64,000 nucleotides of DNA from Lithodes maja. Its lineage: Eukaryota; Arthropoda; Malacostraca; Decapoda; Lithodidae. The notes under the pieces were generated by a model. That model saw only the letters and a program-made list of their open reading frames with translations, made no database searches and was not told the DNA's origin. Where the stretch lies: the NCBI GenBank assembly GCA_037953745.1, contig JBAKBP010012295.1, positions 1 through 64,000 on the forward strand, written 5' to 3'. Both the position numbers and the translations under genes were made by a program. Within the stretch, counting starts at the first letter, position 1. Each line of letters starts with the position of its first letter. Positions 52,659 through 62,469 of the stretch are shown here, piece by piece.

Positions 52659-53216
52659 GGAGGATAGATACAGATGAGAAGGATGAAAAAAAAGTATATA
52701 CTGTATAGTGGTGACAATGGAAACTTAAAAGAAATCAGGAGGAAATATCTCTTGTCAATAAATAATGTATGTTTGCTATTATATATATATAAATATATCA
52801 CTCTCTATCCTTCATCTATTTCTCACTCACTCACACTCTCTCTCTCACACCCACACACTCTCTGCTAATAATATATTATATAGTAATTTAATTTCTGCTA
52901 TTATCTCTCCCCCTAACCTTCATATCTCTCTCTCTCTGCCATTACTTGATGATATAGCATTTCAGTAGTGTTATCCATGTATCCTCTATTCACCAACTGC
53001 ATCATCCACCCTCTCCCTCTCTCTCAACTAATACAATTACAGACTCAATTGTATTTGTTCTTGTATCCATTACTTAGCCTACACACCATCCACATACACA
53101 CACACTCTCTCTCTCTCTTCTTCTTATTCTTCTAGTTGTTTGTCTTAATTTTCTTGTTTTTCTTCTTCTTCCGTGTTATCCTTGTTTTCCATTTTCCTTT
53201 ACGTGGTGTTCTAGTT
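52659..53216. other. Interval with CT/CA short repeats, no gene seen
   Basis: Includes TCACTC, CTCTCT and ACACAC tracts between 52815 and 53120. Nothing was recognised. Confidence 0.55.
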
Positions 53217-53690
53217 GCTCTACTAGAATTAAGGCCTGGCCATCTCGTCTGGATCATAAGGTCTGTGTGGCCAGTGTATCTATACTCTACTAGCTCTAGT
53301 AGAGCTAAGTCCTGACCACCTCATTTGCCTCGTAAGCTCTGTTTGGCCAGTATAATCAATACTCTACTAGCTCTACTAGAATCAAGTCCTGACCACCTCG
53401 TATAGCTCATAAGTTCTGTGTGGCCAGTGTATCTATGCAAATCTATGTAGACATCTCTCCCCAACAACCAAAAAGGAAAGCTGTACTAGAGCTAACTCCT
53501 GACCTACTGAGTTGGCTCGTAAGTTCTGTGTGGCCGGTGTATATATGCAAATTTACGTAAACACTTCTCAACAACCAAATATGAAAGCTGTACCTCATTT
53601 GGCTCGTAAGGTCTGTGTCGCCAGTGTATCTACGCAAATTAACGTAAACATCCATCCCAACAACCAAAAATGAAGGGAAACACTGCGGTA
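53217..53690. repeat. Degenerate tandem repeat, about 80-120-bp units
   Basis: CTACTAG..CTAAGTCCTGACCACCTC, a CTCGTAAG block and TCTGTGTGGCCAGTGTATC recur about five or six times. The last three units have an added ATGCAAATTTACGTAAACA and CCCAACAACCAAAAA segment, so the unit lengthened during duplication. Confidence 0.8.
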
Positions 53691-53995
53691 GAAACTCCAA
53701 AGGCTGTTCCGTATGCAAAATATAGGGAAGGGGAAGCATTTGTTGTGTCTAACCAGCTGACTAATTCCCCCCTCCCCCCTGCCCCCCCCCCCTAAACTTT
53801 GAACAACTGGCCGTATAATAGAGTGCCGCCCGAGCCAAGTTACAAAGTTAGTGCGGTGGGCTTAACTTTACTTAGGCCCAAGTTTTTACATCATGTTAAT
53901 TGGGTTCTCAAGGAAGTAGAATGATGGAGTGAAAAATTAAAGGCTTAGAAGTGAATGTCGAGGTGAATATGTAAAGAATGTATATATATGGTTAG

Positions 53996-54379
53996 TTAAG
54001 GTGGGTCACCTGCTTTTTTTTATCTTTCTCTCTTTTCTCTCTTTCTCTGGCTTGTATCCATTCGGCCCCATTCAGCCAACTGTTTTAAGACGTTTATCCC
54101 CATCCAGGTGTCGATTTATTCCTGGCGAGCGATAGCGAACCAGCATTGTATGGAGAAATCCAGCTTCGCCGGAGACATTTTTCTATCGAAAAATGTACAA
54201 ATTTAGCTTGCTGTCAAAACAAATATATATATATATACTGGCTCGCTACCGTTCGCCAGGAAAATATTGACACCTGGATAGGGGTAAACATCTTAAAACA
54301 GTAGGCTGAATGGGGCCGAATGGATACAAGCCAAAGAGAGACGGAGAGAAAGAGAAACAAAGCAAGGTGGGCCCCTTAA
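53996..54379 (+). mobile_element. Family B palindromic TTAA element, copy B6
   Basis: TTAAGGTGGGTCACC to AGGTGGGCCCCTTAA. Mirrored arms and a plus-oriented loop with CCAGCTTCGCCGG and hairpin ACATTTTTCTATCGAAAAATGT are followed by ACAAATTTAGCTTGC. It has the same length (384 bp) as B4. Confidence 0.85.
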
Positions 54380-54673
54380 TGAAAGAGATGTTGTATTCAT
54401 TTCCTTATACAACTATTTTCTTTTAAGAAGGCGAAGCAACTATATTAATCTCCAATAGTATTCATGTATATTGTATGTGATAATAATCATGACAACATAC
54501 AAAATATCCATAATATATTGCATATCCTGTTGAGTAGCGTGGTAAATAATCGTCAAAGTCAAATGTGTGTAATGTTATGATACTCAATATACTGTATTTA
54601 TTCTTAAGGATGGAGCCAAATCCTCCTCCTCCTTGTCATTATCATCATCATTATTATTGTTATCATTATTTTA

Positions 54674-54704
<31 letters not shown>

Positions 54705-54746
54705 CATTATTATTATTGTTGTTGTTGTTGTTCTTCTTGTTATTCT
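54380..54746. repeat. AT-rich interval with (ATT)n/(TTG)n tract
   Basis: ATT, TTG and TTC trinucleotide repeats occupy about 54630-54745, immediately 5' of a SINE head. Frames here (IIIIII, YYYYYY) are artefacts. Confidence 0.75.
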
Positions 54747-55026
54747 TCTTGTGGGACATTGGTTAGCACGGTTAGCTCACAACCAGGAACACTCGGGTTC
54801 GCTCCCCTAGCAAGATGAGACAGATGGGCAGGCTCATAATAGCCGGTACCTTTGTTCACCTAGCAATAAAGAAAAACCTGAAGCCAGTGGACATTTGTGA
54901 CGTTTCATCTGGGGAGGTAAACTGTTGCAACCTGGACAATATATGCATCGGTTCTTGTGTACCAAGTTGTGTTACCACAGGCTTCAAGTGGCCAATGCAC
55001 GAATTTGAGCGACGAGGGAAAGCGTA
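54747..55026 (+). mobile_element. tRNA-derived SINE (SINE3), copy 2
   Basis: The head TTGGTTAGCACGGTTAGCTC resembles a tRNA A-box region, and CGGGTTCGCTCCC is a near B box. The body (CAGATGGGCAG, TTCACCTAGCAATAAAG, CTTGTGTACCA) matches copy 1 at 35543. It is better preserved than copy 1. Confidence 0.6.
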
Positions 55027-55643
55027 ACCCTGCTAACTTTACCTTTAACTATTGCTATTAAAATATGTGTATTATGAATACATCCACATGAATCTCAGAG
55101 TAAATACCTATTTTTTAATTCATTTGATTACGGTGAATTATTTAAATTTGATGGTAGATATTTTGTTATCTTTTCCGAAAAGCTAAGGACTGTGTGTGTG
55201 TGTGTGTTGTCTTTTATTGTCCTAACTTATACAACCATGCACATAGTTACTATAACTTCTAGATTCATTATTACTTTAAATAAAAATTCAAAAGTTCCCT
55301 GAAAACAATGAAAGCTATTTATCAATTAAGAAGTAGGCCTACTGATAATACGTAGTCAAACAATATTATATTTAATTCAACAATGTTTATTATTGTCCCC
55401 TGAATGAAGTCATACACATGGCAATGGAAAAGTAATATGTGAGAGAAAGACAATTGAATAACCTGGATTATTGGCTTTCCATTATCTCTTGACTCTGTCT
55501 TGCATACCATCAGGGGTAAGAAATATGGAAAAATTATGTGTTAAAATACTACAAATCCCGCTTTTCTTCTTATATAGTTTTCCAATTGGTAATTCTGCAT
55601 AACTACTACTCCTGCTATTTTATGTTTAATTTATTTTATTTGT
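55027..55643. other. Interval without recognised gene
   Basis: AT-rich DNA with a short (TG)n at 55192-55207. No frame was recognised. Confidence 0.5.
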
Positions 55644-56553
55644 GTATGTTAATGCTTTGTAAGTGTGTATTTTATATTTAGAAAGTGAGGAAAGCCCAAT
55701 GTATTAGTATTTGTATTATTAATTGTAATTCCGATACCTCAATAATCTAGGGGAGAGTTTGGGAATGCGGGGTTTTGGGTGGGGTAAATATAGGGGTATT
55801 ATGGGAATAACTCTAAAAATGTAATAAATACAATTGAAAAAACACCAAAATGTTGAAATCCAAGCCAAGTTTTGGCAAAAGTTGGCTCGGATTTGGCCAA
55901 TTTTCAGAGTCCAAAAAGGGCAAAATTGGAAAACAAATTGGCTCGGATTTCACCCTTTTTCAGCTGAAGAAAACCCCAAAGTGTTGACCAAACTTGGCTG
56001 GTGTTTGTCGAATTTTCAGAGTCCAAAATCACAGTAACCTCATTTTGAAAGTTGGCTGGGGTTTTCTTGTTTTTCACTGTTGAAAAACTCAGTTAGACTG
56101 TGGTTAACAATAGCCTAACCTAACCTAACCTAACCTAGTATTATGGGTGGGGGCTGCCGCCCCCACAACCCCGCTAAATCCATGAAATCCGAGCCAAGTT
56201 TTGTCATTAACCTAACCAAATAACCTAACCTAACCCAACCTAGTAATATGGGGTTAACATTAGCCTAACCTAACCTAGTATTATGGGTTTTGCCCTTTTT
56301 GGACTCTGAAAATTGGCCAAAACTTGGCTCGGATTTCAACATTTTGGGTTTTTTTCAATTGTATTTAATAGGCTACATTTTTAGAGTTATTCCCACAATA
56401 CCCCTATTTTTACCCCACCCGAAACCCCTCATTCCCAAACTCTCACCTATTTTGTTGAGGTATCGGAATTACAATTATTAATACAAATGCTAATAAATAG
56501 GGCTTTCCTCACTTTCTAAATAGAAAATACACACTTACAAAGCATTAACATAC
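55644..56553. mobile_element. 910-bp palindromic (foldback) element
   Basis: The left arm (55644-55926) and right arm (56288-56553) are inverted copies. For example, GTATGTTAATGCTTTGTAAG is mirrored by CTTACAAAGCATTAACATAC, and GAAAGTGAGGAAAGCCC and CAGAGTCCAAAAAGGGC are also mirrored. The 360-bp loop contains repeated TTGGCTCGGATT phrases, three CCTAACCTAAC runs and the GGGGGCTGCCGCCCCC hairpin. It has no coding capacity and no clear target duplication. Confidence 0.8.
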
Positions 56554-57333
56554 GTGAGTGTGTGGGGGAGGGGGGGGGGGGCTGAGGATATGTCCCTATA
56601 TAATGGGCGAAATTGGCCTTTTTGACCTGGAAAAGACCCTGTAATGCAAGCCCTAGGGGTCTATTTACGGATATATATTGAAGAAAGATAGCCATACTCG
56701 AGAAATACCGCCAAAAATACCCCTAAATGTGAGGAAAACTAACCTGGCATGAGGCCTTCCAGGAGGTTGTGTTTGAAACTGACGTCACACTTCACAGGCG
56801 AAGTGCATTGTGGGTACAAATTAAAATGTATTGTTACAAATCGATATCCCAAAAACTATATGTAGAGAAATGAGAAAGTAATAAATTCAGACAGTATGTA
56901 AAACACTGGAAGAGACAATTGTAAAAGATAATAATTTGTTGGGAAAATAAATCACTAGGTGAAGCTCCACTCTGACTGGCTAATGAACATCCGGGAACTT
57001 CTGGGAGGAGCCTAGCATGTAAACAAATTGTTATGGACTCGGTGAACTGGCTGGACAAAACTAGGGCCTAATCTGAACATTTTATTGGGGGGGGGGGGGG
57101 GGGGTGACAATCAAATTGACAAAATAAGAAAAGTAGCACTTATCCCCGCATCTGTAGGGTCCCTTGAGTAAGGTAAGATTAACAACAAATAATTAGCTGA
57201 GACAGGAATCCCGTAATCGAGGAGTAGTAGTGGTGCAGTTAACCCGTCATGCTCATTCACTCACTCTCTCTCTCTCTCTTTTTTTTTTTTGTTACCCAAC
57301 CCCTTAACCTCTCTTGTTTACACGCTCTCTACT
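56554..57333. other. Interval without recognised gene
   Basis: Poly-G tracts near 56571-56581 and 57088-57104, a CT/poly-T tract near 57265-57291. A minus-strand frame at 56834-57058 has no recognised motif. Confidence 0.5.
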
Positions 57334-57620
57334 TTAAGAGGATTTTTTTTTTTTTATTATCTGGACCCACTTCTCCACGTATAGCCGCATTACTTATGAG
57401 ATTGTAAAACGTTCATTCCATAAGTTTGTCGATTTAAAGAAATTCCCCCAATTTCTTGTCAATATTAAGAAAATTTAATGTCCTCCCACTTTTTTAGAAG
57501 GACCATTTTTCTACCAAAACGTATACACATTTATCTCGATGGGGGGTCTTGGGGGTTTTATGTTAAGCTTGATGGTGGTCTAGGGAGGAAACTAAAAAAA
57601 ACTAAAATAATTATAATACA
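57334..57620 (+). mobile_element. Family A remnant A11
   Basis: TTAAGAGG start, then CTGGACCCACTTCTCCACG, TTTGTCGATTTAAAGAAATT, TCAATATTAAGA and TATACACATTTATCTCG. AAGCTTGATGGTGGTCTAGGG follows in family-A order. The conserved GCGAGCGATAGCGAGC block is deleted and the right end is lost. Confidence 0.65.
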
Positions 57621-57645
57621 ATAATAAACAAGTATTAAAATAAAA

Positions 57646-57681
<36 letters not shown>

Positions 57682-57696
57682 AATAATAATCTATCT
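57621..57696. repeat. (AAAT)n/(AAT)n microsatellite
   Basis: ATAAATAAAT and TAATAATAAT tracts directly abut the (TATC)n tail of RTE-like copy 2. Confidence 0.9.
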
Positions 57697-60180
57697 ATCT
57701 ATCTATTGCCTGACGCAGTGATCCCCGAAGGGGTGGCCACGAACGAACCGCCCCCATGCACCTCTGTCCCCAGTCAGTCGACGCCCCTCCCCCCAACCAG
57801 CACCGCCTTCGTTCATGTACTTCCTCACTCCATCCTTCCACCTCTCATTCGGTCTACCTCTCCCTCTCTGTCCCTCCACCTCGCTCTCGTACACCCTCTT
57901 AGTCATTCTCTCGCTTTCCATACGTTCCATATGGCCGAACCATCTCAAGTTGTTCCTTTTCACACTTTCCAGCACATCTACCTCCACACCACACCTCCTT
58001 CTTACTTCCTCATTAGTCTGTCTATCCCTCCATGTAACTCCGCACGCACTCCTTAAGTAATTCATTTCCACTGCTCTCACTCTTGGTCCGAGTCTCTCAA
58101 CCAACGTCCATGCTTCGCTTCCGTAAGTCAGTGTTGGGATTACCACACTGTCATGCAAGGACTTCTTCACTTCCATACTGACCACCCTATTTCTTGTTAC
58201 TGCTTTTAGCGTTCCTACAACCCTCGTCCCCTGTTGTACCATCTCCCGCACTTCTTCATCCATAGTCCCATCTTTACTCAACACACTGCCCAGATACTTA
58301 AAAGAGTTGACGATCTCCATAGCCTGACCGTTCAGCTTCACCTCACACTCTGTGACTTCACCCCTTTCGAAGACCATAACCTTGCTCTTCCCCGCATTTA
58401 CCTTCAAATTCCGTTTTTCGCACACTGTTCCAAACTCATTTACCAGACCCTGCAACTCCCATTCATTATCACTCATCAGAACTGTATCATCCGCAAACAG
58501 CAGTATAGGTAGCTTCCACTCAATTCCCTCCCTTTTCAGCGATACACCAACATCCACTGCTCTTGATAGTATTTCTTTCATGACTCCATCCATATATACA
58601 GTAAACAACCACAGGGACATCACACACCCCTGTTTCAAACCAACATTCAGGTCAAAGAACTCGCTCTGCTCACTCTCCACACGTACTGCCGCCTTTGCAC
58701 CCTCATACATGCTCTTCACTACTTTCAGCAACTTGCCCTCTACTCAGTATATTCTAAGTACTTTCCACAAACCTTCTCTATCCACTCTGTCATAGGCCTT
58801 CTCCAAGTCCATAAAGGCAACATACACCTTTTGTTTCTTCTCCAGATATTTCTCCACAACACAATTCAGGGTAAAAATCTGATCTACACATCCTCTTCCC
58901 TTCCTAAAACCTCCCTGCTCGTCGCCTATCCATTGCTCCGTTCTCACTCTCACTCTCTCACTACCCTACTGTATACCTTCCCTACTACGCTTAGAAGACA
59001 TATTCCTCGGTGGTTACCACACACTCCTCTTTCCCCTTTGCCCTTATATAGGGGGGACTATTATGCCAGTCTTCCAGTCATCGGGTGCACTCCCCTTCTC
59101 CCATGCTAGTTTGCACATTTTCCATACCCATTCTATCACTATCTCACCACCATACCTCAACATTTCCCCACACACTCCATCTGTTGCTGGTGCTTTCCCC
59201 AACTTCACTCTTTTCATGGCTTCCCACACTTCTGACCTCCTGATCCCCACCTCCTCCTCCACTACTTCTCTTCTTCTCCCTCCCATACCATATCCAGCTA
59301 TGTTTGCTGGCTCTTCATTCCTTACATTTAGCAACTCATTGAAGTACTCCCTCCATCTTTCGACTCTCTCTTGCTTCTCGGCTAGCATTCTCCCATTCTT
59401 ATCTTTCACACCCTTACTGTTTCCCTTGCTACCTTCCCTAACTTTCTTGATTTCTTTCCAGAACAGTTTCTTACTCTCCCTCCATTTTACACTCAGATTC
59501 CTTCCAAATTCCTCATCTACTCTTCTCTTACTTTCCTTCACTACTCTCTTCACCACCCTCTTACTCTCCACGTACCTCGCTCGTTTCTGTCTCTCGAAAT
59601 CTTCATTCCCTCTACTACCCAACCACTTTCTATATGCTTTCTTCTTTTCTTCCACAGCTATTCTTACCTCTTCTGTCCACCATGCTGTACCTTTCACTCC
59701 CCTCCCTCTTCTCCTCACTCCACACACCTCCTCACATGCTGCACAGATCTCATCCTTAAACACCTTGCTCATCTCCTCCACTTCCTCCATAACTTCCAGG
59801 TCGAACCCACCTAGTCGTCTTTCCACTGCTCTTCTGTACTCCTCCCTGACTTCCTCCTCCTGCAACCTCTCCACCCTCCTCACCATTCCACCCTCCTCTC
59901 GCCTCCCTCCAGCTCTCCTCACCCACTTCTTTTGTATCCTAACCTTAGCTACCACTACATAATGATCAGACAGACCCCCTCCAATACCCCTATACATCCT
60001 AGCATCCATCACAGATTTCTTCATTCGTTCATCCACACATACATAATCAATCAATGACTTTCGTTCCACCACTGTCTTATCCTTCATCGTCAATATCCGT
60101 GTCCACGTGTACCTGTGGATCATTCTGTGTCGGAAGGTGTTGGCTATCCACAGCCTCCTCCCCACACATACGTCCCCAAG
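57697..60180 (-). mobile_element. RTE-like non-LTR retrotransposon, copy 2
   Basis: Minus-strand copy with the same 3' structure as copy 1: ORF stop followed at once by a GATA tail (plus-strand CTATCTATC at 57692-57708). It extends further 5', to part of the endonuclease, and stops at a TAA microsatellite (60187-60235). AAT/AAAT microsatellite lies on both sides, so it likely inserted into one. Confidence 0.85.
57703..60165 (-). pseudogene. Endonuclease (partial) and reverse transcriptase, three breaks
   Basis: From 60165 the minus strand encodes the C-terminal endonuclease part (IHRYTWTRI, SLIDYVCVDER, GGLSDHYVVVAKV with the SDH motif), then the linker and RT. Compared with copy 1 there are three lesions. 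One extra C in a C-run near 59055 ends the first frame (IIVPPI). A 4-bp loss near 58960-58966 shifts the frame just before RVRTEQWIGDEQGGFRKG. A Gly-to-stop change (GGA to TGA) at about 58742-58744 follows KVLRIY. The catalytic FADD and the C-terminus to GDHCVRQ are intact in the last frame. The 299-codon antisense frame at 59063-59962 is a shadow. Confidence 0.86.
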
Positions 60181-60186
60181 TGCACT

Positions 60187-60236
<50 letters not shown>
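60187..60236. repeat. (TAA)n microsatellite
   Basis: The TAA tract borders the 5' end of RTE-like copy 2. Confidence 0.92.
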
Positions 60237-60239
<3 letters not shown>

Positions 60240-60336
60240 GAATAAATACAATAGTAAATATAGTTATATATACTGTAAATACCTTCCCTTCATCTCATTA
60301 TTAAGAAAAAAGAAATGTCACGGAAGACTCAAAAGC

Positions 60337-60722
60337 TTAAGGGAACCCACCTCGCTTTTTTTCTCTTTCTCTCCCTGTCTTTGGCTTTTATCCATTCGGC
60401 CCCATTCAGCCTACTGTTTAAAAACGTTTACCCCCATCCAGGTGTCAACATTTTCCTAGCGAGCGGTAGCGAGCCAGCATATATATATTTTTGTTTTAAC
60501 AGCAAGCTAAATCTGTAAATTTTTCGATAGAAAAATGTCTCCGGCGGACCCGGATTTCTCCATACAATGCTGGCTCGCTACCGCTCGTCAGGAAGATATC
60601 AACACCTGGATGGGGATAAACGTCTTAAAACAGTTGGCTGAATGGGTCCGAATGGATACAAGCCAGAGAAAGAGAGAAAAGGAGAGCAAGATAAAACAAA
60701 AAAAACGGTGACCCCCCCTTAA
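60337..60722 (-). mobile_element. Family B palindromic TTAA element, copy B7
   Basis: TTAAGGGAACCCACCTCGC to GGTGACCCCCCCTTAA. Mirrored arms and a minus-oriented loop with hairpin TTTTTCGATAGAAAAA. The CCGGCGGACCCGG stem-loop has lost pairing here. The left terminus is of the CCCACCTCG type and the right of the GGTCACCG type, as in most B copies. Confidence 0.84.
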
Positions 60723-60869
60723 TATTTTAGTGTCCAGATACTGAGAGCGATGCTACCATTATAGTGAAGGTCATAACAAACTTCCGACGTCGCAGCTCAT
60801 TACGGAATTACGAAGTTATGTCTAAGTACTATGATATCGTAAGTTTCTCCTTCTTGGTAACCGTAATTG

Positions 60870-60870
<1 letters not shown>

Positions 60871-60934
<64 letters not shown>

Positions 60935-60943
60935 TGTGTGTGT

Positions 60944-60980
<37 letters not shown>
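60871..60980. repeat. (GT)n microsatellite
   Basis: About 110 bp of GT with two TATG interruptions; no SINE is present in it. Confidence 0.93.
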
Positions 60981-60981
<1 letters not shown>

Positions 60982-60997
60982 TTTTTATTTATTTTTT

Positions 60998-61225
60998 TCA
61001 CCCTCCCTGTTTTACTCCATTAGCGTTGATATTTTAAGACGCTTCACCTTTTTAGTTTGGCGATTATTAGACGCTTTACCTCATTCAGCTAGAGTTCGAC
61101 CATTTTCTGGGCGAACGATAGTGAACCTGTAATTTAGGGGACACCGGCCTTTGCTAAGGACAAATTTTGGTTCAAGGGGGTCTGGGAAGGCGCTTTTCTT
61201 TGGCATGGGGACAAACTGAAAATAA
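60998..61225 (+). mobile_element. Family A remnant A12 (degenerate)
   Basis: CACCCTCCCTGTTTTACTCC, TTTTAAGACGCTTCACC, TTTAGTTTGGCGATTATTAG and CTGGGCGAACGATAGTGAACCTG follow family-A order with many changes. No TTAA remains. Confidence 0.55.
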
Positions 61226-61785
61226 ATGGCACAACAATTGCAAATGTAATCAAAACCTCAATCAGTCTCTCCCTCATCCTATGACTTAAACTGGTCCAAG
61301 CTCCGTGTGTTCAGACATGTTGACTCTAATATACTTTGAATTTGGCTCTATCACTTTCAACTGGGGGGGGGGGGGGGCGCACTTGTTACAGGCAGCTATG
61401 CCTTTTGTCTCCTTCGTCCACATAGGAAAAAAAAAAAAAAAATCAATCAAAGTTGTCGTATTTTGTCCTCATCTATATCAAATAATGTGAGACGATAATT
61501 ATCAAGCACATACGACGATATTATCAAGTTCTGAAAAAGCCTCTCATAAACAAGGGGTTTAACTCTGATTAGTAAGCTGTGTTTGAACGTTCTTCATTCC
61601 TTAGATAATTTAATGACCACCTGCTAATGTTTGACTAATTTGAAGAGCCAGTGTTCAGTTAGCAAGATATATTACTTTGACACAAACGACTAACCAATAT
61701 TAGAACACCAGTAAATTAGCAGCGCCTCTTTTCTCATTAATGTTTTCTGTTCAACTTTTCCTTCTCACTTCGGAAACTTTCACAT
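61226..61785. other. Interval without recognised gene
   Basis: Poly-G at 61363-61377 and poly-A at 61426-61441; otherwise unremarkable. Confidence 0.5.
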
Positions 61786-61979
61786 TTAACTCTATCGATA
61801 TTGGAACGCCTTTTTCCACTTAATTCAGACTATGTGTTCAGGTTTGGAAGGCCGTCTAAGAATATATAAAGTAAATTACATCTCTGACTTTCAAAATCCC
61901 TTCGTAAACTAAAATAAAATTGTCTACTGTACACCAGAATGAAAGAAACTAATGTGACCTCAAATTCTGAAGGGGTTAA
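61786..61979. mobile_element. Family C element, copy C10 (degenerate)
   Basis: TTAACTCTATCGATATTGG at the left, TCAAATTCTGAAGGGGTTAA at the right. TTAA is at both ends, but the inner inverted blocks are eroded (AAATAAAATTGTCTACTG). Confidence 0.6.
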
Positions 61980-62305
61980 CAATTCAGCAATAGAATTTTA
62001 GCACCACCAAACGTGTGCACAGCATAAACTAAATTGTCTCAAATCCAGTATGACTTGCGATGGAAAGACAGGAAGAAGATGAAATTATATACATTCTTGA
62101 CGTGTCGAAGCAATAGAGAAATCAAACATTCAATCTTACCTGTAGGTGAGTTCTGCCCAGGAAATTGGTGAAATATAAAATTCAAGCCTTTTCCTGTGTT
62201 AGCCTTTCACCCAGATTCTCCATAGCCTACAGTATATAGCCCATTCACTTTAAGTAGGCCAGGAAACGTGACCCCTAACAAGCTGTATCTCAATTAGGGC
62301 AAGAG

Positions 62306-62469
62306 CAAAGAAGAGATGGGTAGTTTTTCTGGTCCCTCTTCTGCCTCATGTTTAAACCCCATCAGTTTAGAGATTATAAGACGTTTGACTCATACGTTTA
62401 ACGATTTTAACACCTTTCACTCCATTTCCTTGTCAATTATGTGAGCTTTCGTGCCACTTAGGTGTCAGC
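62306..62469 (+). mobile_element. Family A left half, A13, cut by CR1-like copy 2
   Basis: AAGAGATGGGTAGTTTTTCTGG, CCCTCTTCTGCCTCATGTTTA, ATTATAAGACGTTTGACTC and GTGCCACTTAGGTGTC follow family-A order. The sequence then changes abruptly at about 62469 into retrotransposon ORF2. Confidence 0.68.

Noticed and set aside
56108..56140. CCTAA runs as a true telomere
   Set aside because: Only two to four units, inside a palindromic element and far from an assembly end; too short for a telomere.
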